64,000 nucleotides of DNA from JAEKNW01 sp963677815 (GCA_963677815.1 OY782499.1:1116001-1180000); one strand, 5' to 3'; shown: positions 1-9,464, counted from the first letter of the stretch. Numbers and translations are program-made. Notes: a model not told the origin generated them from the sequence alone.

Positions 1-2213
1 GTTATCAATGGTCTTATGAATATATTAAAAATCTTGTTTATATTGAATTTAACATTACAAATATGAACGATGAAGATACACTTTACGATTGTGCTATGGG
101 TGTTTATATGGATTCTGATGTTGGACCTCAAAGTTGGGATTCAGATAAAGCATCTGATGACCTCTCTGGTTATCAAAAAGGTGATGACTATGAATTCGCA
201 TATACTCGTGACAATGATGGTGACGGTGGCTTAACTACTGGTCTTGTCGGTTCACGTGTGTGTTCACCTATTCCAAACCCTGATTCTTTGAACTACTCAT
301 GTTGGTTCTGGGAAGTAGGTGATGGTCCTGATGATGCAAATATCAGAAATTCAAGTCCTCCTTCTCCTACTCACAATGAGAAATATTGGCTATTAATTGG
401 TGGTAAAGCAAGAACTACTGAATCAGGTGAAGTATATTATGTTAATCCTGATGAAGAAAAATTTGAAGCTTTAAGAAAACCTGATGATAGCGGTTTTGGT
501 GACCATTTTGTTCAACCTGTAGCAGCTGATACTAGATATCTTTTCGCTTTCAGTGGAGCTCAACCTGGTACTCCTGATTATGACGAATTAGATGATGAAG
601 GTAATTACTTCAAACGTTGGAACCTTGCTCCTGGAAAAACTATGAAAATCGTTATTGCAGTTTTCCCTGGTGATAACTTAGAAGACTTGAAAGCTACCTC
701 AATCTGGGCAAAAACAATTTATGGTGAAGCTCAATCATTAACAAACGTTGTATTACCTGATACAGCTCTTCACTATACTCCACCTGAACCACCTGAAATT
801 CCAAACTTGTTTGCTGAAATTTCAGAAGATGGTAACCAAATTAACTACTACTGGGATAATAGATCAGTATACTCTTATGACAGAGATAATGTGAGTGGAA
901 CAGTTGTGGGCTGGCAAGAAGGTAATGCTAATTTAGACTCTTGGTACCAAAATTGGGATCAATGGAGTCAAATCTATGCAGGAAATACTGAAGTTCCAGC
1001 ACCTGCAGACACTTTAACTAGTGAAGAAACTAGAACTATTGCCCCTCCTACAGCTTATCGTTTGAGACATGACTTCCAAGGTTACCGTACTTGGATTAGA
1101 TCTGGTTCTGGTTCTCAAGAAGATTGGTCATTAGTTAGAATGTGGGGAAAAAATGAAACCCCTCAAGATCTTGCAGATTATAACGTTAACTTAGGTGTAG
1201 TTAATAGTGAAGGTAATGCAATCTTTGAAGATTTCGGTGGATACACTGATATTAATACTGGCTTACCAAATGAGAGATTGGCTGGTTCTGATAATAATAG
1301 ATATAACGATGATTTATATTACAGATATAATGAATATTATGTTATGGAACAAATTGAATTAGGCGATACAATTTATGGATGGCCTATATATAAATATGAT
1401 GTTGATTACACAGAAGACCTTCAAGCACAAGCAGATCAAATAGCTTTAGATATGTTTGGAATTACTGTTGACCAAGAAGCAGGAACTATTCTTTCTGATG
1501 AAGTTAAAGCTGAAATAGCTACTCAATTGTTTAAAAGAGATGATGTAAGAGAAGATATTTTCAGAGAACTTTATGATGAAAAACTTATTCCATTATATAG
1601 TTTTGGTGGTCAATCATCTATCGAAGATCCTGAAAGATTAGAAGAATTAAGAAAAGAAAGATTATCTAGAAGATACTTCAAATCATTTGCAAATGTACCA
1701 CGTAAAGGTATAGAAACTTACGTTGCTGTTACAGCATTTGATAGAGGTATGCCAGCAAAATCACTTGATTTCTTAGAAACAGGTAGAGATGCTGATGCTA
1801 ATATGAAAGTCTTCTTCCCAGCTCCAAACAGCAGGGATAATGATGGTTCAAACGTTTATGTTGTTCCTAATCCTTACATTGGTGGTTCTAATTTTGACGG
1901 AAGAAGAGAAAATGACGATAAGGGTGATAAATCTAAGAGAATCTGGTTTGTTAATTTACCAGCTAGATCTCATGTTAAGATTTTCACACTTGCTGGTGAT
2001 TTAGTAGATGAATTTAGACATGAAGGTGCTTATGAAGAAGATGTCATAACAGTTAGTAAAGCTGCTGCTCTTGGTATCACTTCAGAAAGTATTCACGCTT
2101 GGGATCTTCTCTCTGAAAATAATCAAATTGTTGCTCCTGGTGTTTATCTATTCTCTGTAAAGAATAAAGAAACTGGTGACATCAATGTAGGCAAATTTGT
2201 CTTAATTAAATAA
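1..2213 (+). CDS. Large secreted protein with C-terminal sorting domain, 5' end outside window
   Basis: The reading frame is already open at base 3 and runs without a stop into the first in-frame ATG at 63, so the true start lies to the left; about 736 residues are visible. The protein is rich in Asp, Asn, Tyr and Trp, as in secreted FCB-group proteins. No catalytic domain is recognisable. The last 120 residues hold a VVPNPY motif near 1857, a beta-rich segment (VKIFTLAGDLV) and the ending GVYLFSVKNKETGD...KFVLIK, which resembles the sorting tails of type IX-like secreted proteins. It ends 14 bp before a PorV-like gene and probably shares its transcript. Family and tail are recognised by pattern only; the function of the mature part is unknown. 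Confidence 0.8.
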   Translation, partial: YQWSYEYIKNLVYIEFNITNMNDEDTLYDCAMGVYMDSDVGPQSWDSDKASDDLSGYQKGDDYEFAYTRDNDGDGGLTTGLVGSRVCSPIPNPDSLNYSCWFWEVGDGPDDANIRNSSPPSPTHNEKYWLLIGGKARTTESGEVYYVNPDEEKFEALRKPDDSGFGDHFVQPVAADTRYLFAFSGAQPGTPDYDELDDEGNYFKRWNLAPGKTMKIVIAVFPGDNLEDLKATSIWAKTIYGEAQSLTNVVLPDTALHYTPPEPPEIPNLFAEISEDGNQINYYWDNRSVYSYDRDNVSGTVVGWQEGNANLDSWYQNWDQWSQIYAGNTEVPAPADTLTSEETRTIAPPTAYRLRHDFQGYRTWIRSGSGSQEDWSLVRMWGKNETPQDLADYNVNLGVVNSEGNAIFEDFGGYTDINTGLPNERLAGSDNNRYNDDLYYRYNEYYVMEQIELGDTIYGWPIYKYDVDYTEDLQAQADQIALDMFGITVDQEAGTILSDEVKAEIATQLFKRDDVREDIFRELYDEKLIPLYSFGGQSSIEDPERLEELRKERLSRRYFKSFANVPRKGIETYVAVTAFDRGMPAKSLDFLETGRDADANMKVFFPAPNSRDNDGSNVYVVPNPYIGGSNFDGRRENDDKGDKSKRIWFVNLPARSHVKIFTLAGDLVDEFRHEGAYEEDVITVSKAAALGITSESIHAWDLLSENNQIVAPGVYLFSVKNKETGDINVGKFVLIK

Positions 2214-2227
2214 AGGGGACTGAACTA

Positions 2228-3250
2228 ATGAAAAAAATAATTATTATAACCGTAATTGTTCTTGTTCCTATACTTATGTTTGCTAATATATTTGGTAAAA
2301 AAGGTACTGCAGCTCTACAGTTCTTGAAACTAGGTATCGATGCAAGAGCTACCGGAATGGGTGAAGCTTATGTAGCTGTTTCTGATGATATATCTTCAGT
2401 TTATTGGAATCCAGCTGGATTAGCAACTAAACTTGATCATCAAGCTTTCTTCTCTCATACTGAGTGGGTAGCTGATATCAAACATGAATATGCTGCTGTT
2501 TCTTATACTGACGGTATTCAAGCTATTGGATTAAGTGCTTCAGTGCTTCACATGGACGACATGGATGAAGTAACAGAAGAAGCTTTTGCTCCTACTGGAA
2601 GAACTTTTACTAATAGCGATATTGCAATTGGATTAACTTATTCAAATGCTTTTACCGATAAGTTTTCATTTGGTATAACAGGAAAATATCTTAGAGAAAA
2701 CCTTTATGAATTTAATATTGATAGTTATGCTTTTGATATTGGATCATTATATAATACTCAATGGAAGAATTTAACTATTGGTATGACTCTAAGAAACTTT
2801 GGTCCTGATGTGATTTTTGAAATAGATAATGATAGTGATGATTTAACTGATGAAGATCCATTTGACTTGTTAGATAATGATGGTGATGGTCTTATAGACG
2901 AAGATGGGGAAGAACTTGGTTTTAAAATCCCAATGTCATTCTCTCTTGGTTTAGCTTTAGACCTCATGAGACAAGATGAACAAGCTTGGATTTTCTCTGC
3001 TCAGTTAGATAATGTCGTTGATAGAAGAGAAACTTGGAATCTTGGTTCAGAATACCTATACAGAAACTTTGCTTTAAGAGCTGGTTATCAAATAGGTTAT
3101 GATGCTGCTTCTTATAGTTTTGGTTCTGGCTTCAAAATCCCTACTAGATTTGCAGTATTTGGCTTAGATTATGCCTATACTGATATGGGTGATTTAACTG
3201 AAGACTTTATCAATGGTGTTCATCGTTTTTCAGTAAAAATGAATTTTTAA
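2228..3250 (+). CDS. PorV/PorQ family outer-membrane protein
   Basis: This is a 340-residue protein with a signal peptide (residues 1-19). The N-terminal signature LGIDARATGMGEAYVA...SVYWNPAGLA is typical of the PorV/PorQ (UPF0164) family. The rest is alternating beta-strand sequence ending in Phe, as outer-membrane barrels do. PorV proteins carry type IX cargo by its C-terminal signal, which fits the sorted proteins encoded on both sides. A spacer at residues about 199-228 is packed with Asp/Glu and contains DNDGDGLIDEDG, a calcium-loop-like motif not expected in the barrel core. The ATG at 2228 follows a purine-rich AAAGGGGA site. Family assignment is good; direct participation in secretion is inferred. 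Confidence 0.85.
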   Translation: MKKIIIITVIVLVPILMFANIFGKKGTAALQFLKLGIDARATGMGEAYVAVSDDISSVYWNPAGLATKLDHQAFFSHTEWVADIKHEYAAVSYTDGIQAIGLSASVLHMDDMDEVTEEAFAPTGRTFTNSDIAIGLTYSNAFTDKFSFGITGKYLRENLYEFNIDSYAFDIGSLYNTQWKNLTIGMTLRNFGPDVIFEIDNDSDDLTDEDPFDLLDNDGDGLIDEDGEELGFKIPMSFSLGLALDLMRQDEQAWIFSAQLDNVVDRRETWNLGSEYLYRNFALRAGYQIGYDAASYSFGSGFKIPTRFAVFGLDYAYTDMGDLTEDFINGVHRFSVKMNF

Positions 3251-3262
3251 TTAAATATAATC

Positions 3263-3291
3263 TTGTCCGAGTGGTTTTTCCACTCGGACAA
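3263..3291 (+). terminator. Intergenic 12-bp perfect hairpin
   Basis: TTGTCCGAGTGG (3263-3274) pairs perfectly with 3280-3291 across a T5 loop. It lies 13 bp after the PorV-like stop codon. No T tract follows on the + strand, so it may stabilise mRNA ends or terminate weakly. Confidence 0.45.
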
Positions 3292-3364
3292 AAAATTTGG
3301 ATTATGATAAAAAGTGACTATTTTATCAAAAAGATTTAAACCAAAAAAAATGGGAGGAATGTAT

Positions 3365-5656
3365 ATGAAACGATTGTTTCTTATTGTGGCTGTATTAGCC
3401 ATTCTTGTTACTAATGTATTTGCTGGTCAAACTGATCCAAGAAGAGCGATGCCTATTGACCCAATGGGCAATCAATCTTACACACCTAATAGTAGGTTTA
3501 TGCCTACATATTCTTTCGCTATTGAACCTGTGACAATAGTTGATAACTTCTATGATTATTTCCCTGGTTCATATACCGGAAAACCAATGCAAAGAGTTCA
3601 AACTCCTACATTGGATGGGCACTGGTTAATTTTCCATACTAAAACTACTGCAAGTTCTAACCGTAGAGTCTACAAAGTTTTTATAGACAATACTGGTAAC
3701 ATCCAATCAAACACTGCTTTTGGTGGTACTGATATATGGGAAGGTTATCCTGGTATTGCTCTTACTGAAGGTGGCAGACCATTATTTGCTTACCACGTTA
3801 ATCTTGATGCTGAAGCTACTTCTCTTGAAGTTGGTTTCGGTTATGATGCTGTTATTGGTGGTGTTGCACTTGGTATGCACTCAAGCCTTTATCAAATCAT
3901 TGATAATCCTTTAGAAATTGAAGTTGATGGCAATGTTGTTTCAACAAACGAATTTATCTGGCCATCAGTTCAAGTTGGTCCTTCTCCAACTGCTGGTTCA
4001 CAACGTGTTTACGTTATGGGTAAAAATGCTACTGATAATGGAACAGCTATTTCTGAAAACGTTGTGATTTATTACAAAGACTTCACAGAAAGTGAAATCG
4101 AATTCCAATCATTTGACGGTAGTGGCTGGTCTTATGTTACTATTCCTGAAATGGATGAATGGAACAATTCACAAGGTGAATGGAGAAGACCTTATATGTC
4201 ATTCATCTCACATGAAGACAAAATTTACTATATTGGTTACCATATAGCTTACACTGAATCAGGTGATGCTGGTGAACCTATTGATGAAGGTACTTTAACA
4301 GTATTTGCTTGCGATAACTATGGTGAAGGCGAATGGGTAAGACATTCAACTTATGCTAATATCGATTGCGAAAACCCAAAACAAATCAACCCTGAAACTG
4401 GTGAAGAAGTTGCTGGAACAGGTATCTTTGTTGATTCTAATAGTGATCCTTATGCTGATGAATTCATCGAAATGGGTATTGGCCAATCAGGTCACTTTAG
4501 TTCAAGTTTAGACCAAAATGGAAGAATTCATATTCCTGCTTTCTTTACTGTTCAATCAACTGAAGGTGGCTACTGGGCTGACTTCCACACTGTTAAACAT
4601 CTTGCTTTTGATACTGCAACTTTAGAATGGGAAATCTCAGAAGTTTACCCACAAGTTGATAACGGTACTAATAACCCTAATGATCCTGCTGATTTCACAA
4701 ACTATGATGGTGCTAACGGTGGTTACACTGATGTTACTGTTTGGAAAAGCTGGGATAAAAATGCTGATGGTCTTCATGACGAAGTTCTTGATGATGGAAC
4801 TTGGGATGACATAGATGATGGTGTTACAGCTGCTGATGCTGAATATTGGGGTATCCCAATCAGAGACAATATCTGGCCTTACATGTATTGGGATGATACT
4901 GCTGCTGATAATGCAATGATGTTCCATCTTCATACTGCTCACATTACTAATGCTAACGAAGAAGGTATGATGGCTATGATCTGGCAATCTTCACAAAGAT
5001 CTAAAGATTATAATGAATATCCAGATTCATATCCTGAATTAGCTCCTTATCAAAACATGCCTGAATTAGTTATCTCTGTTTCAGCTGATAATGGTGGTCA
5101 CTGGTCAGAACCTATCTTCTTAAACGGTGTTGATACTCCTGAAATGCAAGATGAAATTCCTGAATTCCCTTACTTAGGAACAGAAGTTGATTTCATCGGT
5201 GAAGATGGTGAAGGTAATAAAATTGGTCGTGTTCATATCATGTACTTAGACGATGATACTTATGGATCATCTGTTCAATCTATCGGTCAAGCTACTGGTG
5301 GTACAATGAAGTATATGGCTCTTGATGTTGTATTTGTTGACGCTCCAACTGACAACAACGATAATGATGTTGCTCCAAGCGTTGCAATGTTAAGTCAAAA
5401 CTACCCTAACCCATTCAACCCTACAACAACTATTAACTATAATGTTGTTAAATCAGGTGATGTAAAACTTAATGTTTATAACGTTAAAGGTCAATTAGTT
5501 AAAACTCTTGTTAATTCACCTCAAACTGTTGGTTTAAATTCAGTTGTTTGGAATGGTGATGACAATGCTGGTAATAAAGTTTCTTCAGGTGTTTACTTCT
5601 ACAAAGTTGAAAATGCTGGAAAAACTGAAATGAAGAAAATGGTATTAATGAAATAA
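3365..5656 (+). CDS. Secreted protein with NYPNPFNP sorting domain
   Basis: This protein has 763 residues. The open frame begins at a GTG at 3314, but the ATG at 3365 is preferred: it has GGGAGG seven bases upstream and starts directly with a signal peptide (MKRLFLIVAVLAILVTNVFA). The body repeats acidic and Trp-rich segments, including SADNGGHWSEPIF and YDDWG-like stretches that recall BNR/sialidase-like propellers, though no firm domain can be named. The last 85 residues carry NYPNPFNP, LNVYNVKGQLV and SSGVYFYKVE, a canonical type IX-like sorting domain. Codon use is strongly biased to a few codons, suggesting high expression. Surface or extracellular location is inferred. Confidence 0.85.
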   Translation: MKRLFLIVAVLAILVTNVFAGQTDPRRAMPIDPMGNQSYTPNSRFMPTYSFAIEPVTIVDNFYDYFPGSYTGKPMQRVQTPTLDGHWLIFHTKTTASSNRRVYKVFIDNTGNIQSNTAFGGTDIWEGYPGIALTEGGRPLFAYHVNLDAEATSLEVGFGYDAVIGGVALGMHSSLYQIIDNPLEIEVDGNVVSTNEFIWPSVQVGPSPTAGSQRVYVMGKNATDNGTAISENVVIYYKDFTESEIEFQSFDGSGWSYVTIPEMDEWNNSQGEWRRPYMSFISHEDKIYYIGYHIAYTESGDAGEPIDEGTLTVFACDNYGEGEWVRHSTYANIDCENPKQINPETGEEVAGTGIFVDSNSDPYADEFIEMGIGQSGHFSSSLDQNGRIHIPAFFTVQSTEGGYWADFHTVKHLAFDTATLEWEISEVYPQVDNGTNNPNDPADFTNYDGANGGYTDVTVWKSWDKNADGLHDEVLDDGTWDDIDDGVTAADAEYWGIPIRDNIWPYMYWDDTAADNAMMFHLHTAHITNANEEGMMAMIWQSSQRSKDYNEYPDSYPELAPYQNMPELVISVSADNGGHWSEPIFLNGVDTPEMQDEIPEFPYLGTEVDFIGEDGEGNKIGRVHIMYLDDDTYGSSVQSIGQATGGTMKYMALDVVFVDAPTDNNDNDVAPSVAMLSQNYPNPFNPTTTINYNVVKSGDVKLNVYNVKGQLVKTLVNSPQTVGLNSVVWNGDDNAGNKVSSGVYFYKVENAGKTEMKKMVLMK

Positions 5657-5697
5657 TATCAAATCTATATATTAAAGCCATATTTGGCTGAAATAAT

Positions 5698-5728
5698 AAA
5701 GCCCTGCTCTTGCAGGGCTTTAATTTTT
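5698..5728 (+). terminator. Rho-independent terminator after the sorted-protein gene
   Basis: AAAGCCCTGC (5698-5707) and GCAGGGCTTT (5712-5721) form a perfect 10-bp stem with a TCTT loop, followed by TAATTTTT. It lies 42 bp past the stop codon. Confidence 0.9.
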
Positions 5729-5752
5729 ACTTTTAATTTTCTCCATCTAAAT

Positions 5753-5870
5753 CCCCTTTCAGCTCCTTGGAGTGCCTGAGAGGGGTGGTCGAGTAGACCG
5801 GGGAGAGTAAACAATCCCCTTTCAGCTCCTTGGAGCGCCTGAGAGGGGTGGTCGAGTAGGCCGGGGAGAG
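5753..5870 (+). repeat. Tandem 63-bp hairpin repeat, two units
   Basis: Two 55-bp units (5753-5807 and 5816-5870) are separated by an 8-bp spacer. Each starts with a hairpin made of CCCCTTTCAG and CTGAGAGGGG around an inner GCTCC/GGAGC stem and ends in CCGGGGAGAG. A further full copy lies at 6161-6215 and a 3' half at 6408-6440. Three related units with the same 63-bp period occur at 28951-29131. There is no protein-coding signal of their own. Confidence 0.85.
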
Positions 5871-6061
5871 TAAATAATCCCTTTCAGCTCAATAACAGGG
5901 AACGCTTGCTTCTTCTGTCGGAGGGTGGAGATTTTCTCCGCCCCAAGCAAAGCTTGATTAATTATCTTCTTCAGTGTGTAGACTAACTGAAGATGGCTGA
6001 CTAAAAGTCAACCGTCCGACAGAAGAGGCTGTTTGTGCCTTTCTTCTTAGTGTAATCAGTG
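5816..6061. repeat. Structured repeat element, copy 1 of a 246-bp duplication
   Basis: The segment is repeated almost exactly at 6161-6407. Its second half folds as a closed multibranch structure. The outer stem TCTTCTGTCGGA (5911-5922) pairs with 6015-6026 in 12 of 12 bases. Inside lie an 8-bp stem (5923-5930 with 5936-5943), CAAGC/GCTTG around AAA (5944-5956), an 8-bp stem (5968-5975 with 5986-5993) and TGACT/AGTCA (5998-6010). The rest of 5729-6546 consists of related fragments and holds no gene. Confidence 0.8.
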
Positions 6062-6160
6062 TAATCTGGGAACACGGATGACCACATATAACTGGGAACG
6101 CGGGATTCTAGCCCGCACCACGTACTTCTGTACGTGGATATTCTTGAGACCCAAATAACT

Positions 6161-6407
6161 CCCCTTTCAGCTCCTTGGAGCGCCTGAGAGGGGTGGTCGA
6201 GTAGGCCGGGGAGAGTAAATAATCCCCTTTCAGCTCAATAACTGGGAACGCTTGCTTCTTCTGTCGGAGGGTGGAGATTTTCTCCGCCCCAAGCAAAGCT
6301 TGATTAATTATCTTCTTCAGTGTGTAGACTAACTGAAGATGGCTGACTAAAAGTCAACCGTCCGACAGAAGAGGCTGTTTGTGCCTTTCTTCTTAGTGTA
6401 ATCAGTG
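6161..6407. repeat. Structured repeat element, copy 2
   Basis: This is a near-identical copy of 5816-6061, offset by 345-346 bp, differing by about one indel and one substitution in what I compared. The 12-bp outer stem (6257-6268 with 6361-6372) is intact. Its end is fused to a 3' half (6408-6440) of the 63-bp hairpin repeat, suggesting that repeats recombined here. The stretch between the copies has two hairpins introduced by GGGAACGC-type sequence near 6069 and 6092. Confidence 0.8.
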
Positions 6408-6546
6408 CCTGAGAGGGGTGGTCGAGTAGACCGGGGAGAGTAAACAATCCCCTTCACCACTAGTCTACTTTGGAGAGATCTAGATTAATTATTGACGACT
6501 AAGGACATAAAAAATTTAGTGAATCAAAATGTAAGAAGTAGGTAAA

Positions 6547-7968
6547 ATGAAAGATAAACAAGATCTAACTCAAGGTAATATATTCAAAACTATCACCATG
6601 CTGTCACTGCCAATTATGGCCCAATCATTTATTCAAATGGCATATAATATGACAGATATGCTTTGGATTGGAAGGGTTGGTGCTGGAGCTGTTGCTTCTG
6701 TTGGAACAGCTGGTTTTTTAATCTGGTTCTCTTTTGCTTTAATAATAATAGCAAAGATCGGTGCAGAAGTTGGTGTGGCTCAATCTATAGGTAAGAAAGA
6801 TAGACTTAAAGCTAGAGATTTTGCTAGAAATGCTTTACAACTAACTATTATTTTTGGTCTTATCTATACCCTTGCCTTGACTATTTTCTCAAAAGGTTTA
6901 ATAGCTTTCTTTGATCTTGGAGATCCTCAGGTTATTTCCGATGCCATAAGTTATCTCAAGATAGTTGCTTGGGGTATAATCTTTACTTTTATTAATCCTG
7001 TTTTATCAGGTATCTATAATGGCATGGGTAATAGTAAAACTCCTTTCTATATAAATGCAGTTGGACTTATCATAAATATAATCTTAGACCCATTTCTTAT
7101 TTTTACTATGAAACTAGGTGTTGAAGGTGCTGCTTATGCAACAGTATTCTCACAAGCTATAGTAACTCTAATTTTCCTTATTTTATTCAGAAGCAAGTAT
7201 GCTCCTTTTGAAGAGTTTCATTTCTTTAAAAAACCTATGCCTAGTGTTATGAAAGAAATTTTTAAGTTCGGTACTCCTTTAGGACTTCAATCAGGATTAT
7301 TTACTATATTTGCAACTCTTATTGCTAGAATTATTGCTCAATGGGGTCCTATTCCAATTGCTGTGCAGAAAGTGGGTAGTCAAATTGAAGCTATTTCTTG
7401 GATGACTGCTAGTGGCTTTTCTACAGCTTTATCTTCTTTTGTAGGTCAAAACTATGGTGCTAACAAGTGGGATAGAATATCCAAAGGCTATTATACAACA
7501 ATTGCTTTATCTGGTTCAATAGGGATTTTAGCCTCCCTACTTCTCATTTTTTGTGCTGAACCTATCTTTGCTGTCTTTATTCCTAATGACCCTCAAGCTT
7601 TAAAAATCGGCATAGACTATCTTAGAATTCTTGGCTTTTCTCAGTTGTTTATGACTCTTGAAATAACCTCACAAGGAGCTTTTAACGGACTTGGTAAGAC
7701 CTTACCTCCATCTTTGATTAGCATTTTCTTTACAGGAGCTAGAGTGCCTTTAGCCTTGTTACTTTCTTCAGCAAGCTTGCTTGGACTTAATGGCGTTTGG
7801 TGGTCAATATCAGTTAGCTCTATTTTTAAAGGAATTATCTTGGCTGGATTATTTATCTTGTTCTTGAGAAGACATCCTGATCCATGTAATCCTAAGAAAA
7901 TGACTCAACTTATTTTCAAGTTTGATAGAAGAGCTTGGCAGGATAAAAGAGGTTTATCTGGCAAATAA
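6547..7968 (+). CDS. MATE family efflux transporter
   Basis: This 473-residue membrane protein has about 12 hydrophobic helices in two homologous halves, the usual length for MATE antiporters. Typical family segments include LSLPIMAQSFIQMAYNMTDMLWIG near the start and GNSKTPFYINAVGLIINIILD mid-protein. Such proteins export cationic compounds using a Na+ or H+ gradient; the substrate here cannot be read from sequence. It stands alone after a repeat block and is convergent with the zinc transporter gene. The start ATG follows a weak TAGGT site. Confidence 0.9.
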   Translation: MKDKQDLTQGNIFKTITMLSLPIMAQSFIQMAYNMTDMLWIGRVGAGAVASVGTAGFLIWFSFALIIIAKIGAEVGVAQSIGKKDRLKARDFARNALQLTIIFGLIYTLALTIFSKGLIAFFDLGDPQVISDAISYLKIVAWGIIFTFINPVLSGIYNGMGNSKTPFYINAVGLIINIILDPFLIFTMKLGVEGAAYATVFSQAIVTLIFLILFRSKYAPFEEFHFFKKPMPSVMKEIFKFGTPLGLQSGLFTIFATLIARIIAQWGPIPIAVQKVGSQIEAISWMTASGFSTALSSFVGQNYGANKWDRISKGYYTTIALSGSIGILASLLLIFCAEPIFAVFIPNDPQALKIGIDYLRILGFSQLFMTLEITSQGAFNGLGKTLPPSLISIFFTGARVPLALLLSSASLLGLNGVWWSISVSSIFKGIILAGLFILFLRRHPDPCNPKKMTQLIFKFDRRAWQDKRGLSGK

Positions 7969-7974
7969 GTGTTC

Positions 7975-8032
7975 CTTGATTGTTAATCTCTCAATAAAAA
8001 GCCAATGAACTAATGAGTAATTAACAATCAAG
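7975..8032. repeat. Inverted repeat of the CTTGATTGTTA family
   Basis: CTTGATTGTTAAT (7975-7987) is the exact reverse complement of 8020-8032, with a 32-bp loop. Related elements with the same arms occur at 29176-29225 and 53265-53320. This copy lies 6 bp after the MATE stop codon and could fold in its mRNA. Confidence 0.75.
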
Positions 8033-8095
8033 CATTCATAAATCCTGTCTGCTTTATCTGTTCGTGAATGCAGGAAGCTTAATATGCTCATAGCT

Positions 8096-8268
8096 CCAGA
8101 GGAGAGACATCTTTGTAGATCAGAAAGTAAAGAAAATGTCCCTAAGCTCCTAGCGGAGCTTTTAAAGACTTCTGATATTTTAACCTACAAAGATGTCGCT
8201 CCTAACGGAGCTTTTAAAGACTTCTGATATTTTAATCTACAAAGATGTCACTCCTCTGTAGCTACAAG
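8096..8268. repeat. Short dispersed repeats with a 52-bp tandem unit
   Basis: The intergenic stretch contains two tandem units (8158-8209 and 8210-about 8258) built from TTTAAAGACTTCTGATATTT and CTACAAAGATGTCGCTCC. An inverted partial copy lies at 8101-8120. CTACAAAGATGTCGCTCC with CTAACGGAGCT recurs at 29705-29732. No gene is seen between 7969 and 8336. Confidence 0.65.
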
Positions 8269-8336
8269 AAGAGTGAATTTTTGCTAAGACCCACTCTACT
8301 TGACAGAGAAACTATAAAATCTAAATAACCAAAGAT

Positions 8337-9152
8337 TTAAGAAAACAAGACTAAGCTAGCAGCCATAACTGCCATACCACCAATTAATCCATAGATCGAT
8401 AAATGGTGCTTCCCATATTTCTCGCTGGTTGGTAAAAGCTCATCAAAGGAAATATAGACCATTATACCAGCAACCCCAGCAAAAATAATACCAAAGACTA
8501 TATCACTAAGAAATGGCATCAATACTAAGAAGGCCAAAAGAGCACCTACTGGTTCAGCTAAACCTGATAAGAAGGAATACCAGAAAGATTTCTTTCTGCT
8601 ACCTGTAGCATAATAAATAGGCACAGCAACAGCAATCCCTTCAGGTATATTATGAATAGCAATAGCTACAGCAATACCAATACCCAGAAAAGGATCTTTT
8701 ATAGCTGAAGTGAAAGTAGCAATTCCTTCAGGAAAATTATGAATAGCTATTGCAAGGGCAGACATTAAACCCATTCTCATAAGATTCTTTTCTCTATTCT
8801 TGGAATCCATCGCTTCAACTGATTTTAGTTCGTGAGGATTTTCGTTCTCAGGTACAAGTCTATCAATTATTGCAATGACAGCCATTCCTCCAAAGAATGA
8901 TAAAACAGTAAAAAGATAAGAAAGTTGCCCATTCACACAGCAGGTGGCTAATGCATCCTTAGCTTTTGGGAATATTTCTATCATAGATACATAGATCATC
9001 ACTCCTGCTGAAAATCCTAAGGATACCGATAAAAAAGTTGTGTTTGTCTTTTTGGCAAATAGAGCAATAATTGAACCTATTCCTGTTGATAAGCCTGCAA
9101 ACATTGTCAAACCTAAGGCAAATAAAACTGTTGATGTTGATATATTCTCCAT
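8337..9152 (-). CDS. zupT: ZIP family zinc/metal transporter (ZupT-like)
   Basis: This 271-residue membrane protein carries both ZIP signature motifs, HNFPEGIATF and HNIPEGIAVAVPIY, about 30 residues apart in the middle. Their His and Glu residues form the binuclear metal site. Length and helix pattern match bacterial ZupT, which imports Zn2+ and other divalent metals across the inner membrane. The start at 9152 follows AGGAGAAGGG. It is divergent from the DMT pair, with about 310 bp between. Metal preference cannot be told from sequence. Confidence 0.9.
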   Translation of the reverse strand: MENISTSTVLFALGLTMFAGLSTGIGSIIALFAKKTNTTFLSVSLGFSAGVMIYVSMIEIFPKAKDALATCCVNGQLSYLFTVLSFFGGMAVIAIIDRLVPENENPHELKSVEAMDSKNREKNLMRMGLMSALAIAIHNFPEGIATFTSAIKDPFLGIGIAVAIAIHNIPEGIAVAVPIYYATGSRKKSFWYSFLSGLAEPVGALLAFLVLMPFLSDIVFGIIFAGVAGIMVYISFDELLPTSEKYGKHHLSIYGLIGGMAVMAASLVLFS

Positions 9153-9464
9153 CCCTTCTCCTAATTGAATTTCTTAAGTAGTGTAGTTCTCACAGTCAGA
9201 GTTATAAAAAACTATTTTATGAGTTAATAATTAAAAAAATAAGCTACACACTGATTTTTACTACATTAGCTAAGTATAAACAAAATATATTTTAGATATT
9301 TAAATAAACAAGTTTTTTTATTTTTCCTTTACATAAATAAAGCTATAAAAAAAAGGTAAATTAAACTCATTTAGTGGGGGCTACTTACCCTGTATTATAA
9401 TACCAAAATAATTCAATAGATTTTAGTAGATAGCACTATCTGAGTAATGAAAAATGAGGGACAA
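9153..9464. promoter_or_regulatory. Divergent promoter region with two small palindromes
   Basis: This AT-rich spacer sits between zupT (minus) and the DMT genes (plus). It contains the perfect palindrome GTATTATAATAC (9392-9403) and AGATAG-CA-CTATCT (9428-9441), the latter ending shortly before the DMT start. Either may be an operator. I could not assign convincing -35/-10 pairs. Confidence 0.35.

Noticed and set aside
3314..3364. GTG start for the gene at 3365
   Set aside because: It would add 17 basic residues before a perfect signal peptide and lacks a ribosome site, while GGGAGG precedes the ATG at 3365.
4637..4987. Minus-strand ORF inside the sorted-protein gene at 3365-5656
   Set aside because: It is a shadow of the strongly codon-biased coding strand. 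The same holds for 12548-12847 and similar frames.
5753..5870. CTGAGA in the hairpin repeats as a TPP riboswitch
   Set aside because: No other conserved THI-box parts are present, and no thiamine gene lies downstream.
6108..6296. Minus-strand ORF in the repeat block
   Set aside because: It covers two different repeat units and has no start signal or protein-like composition.
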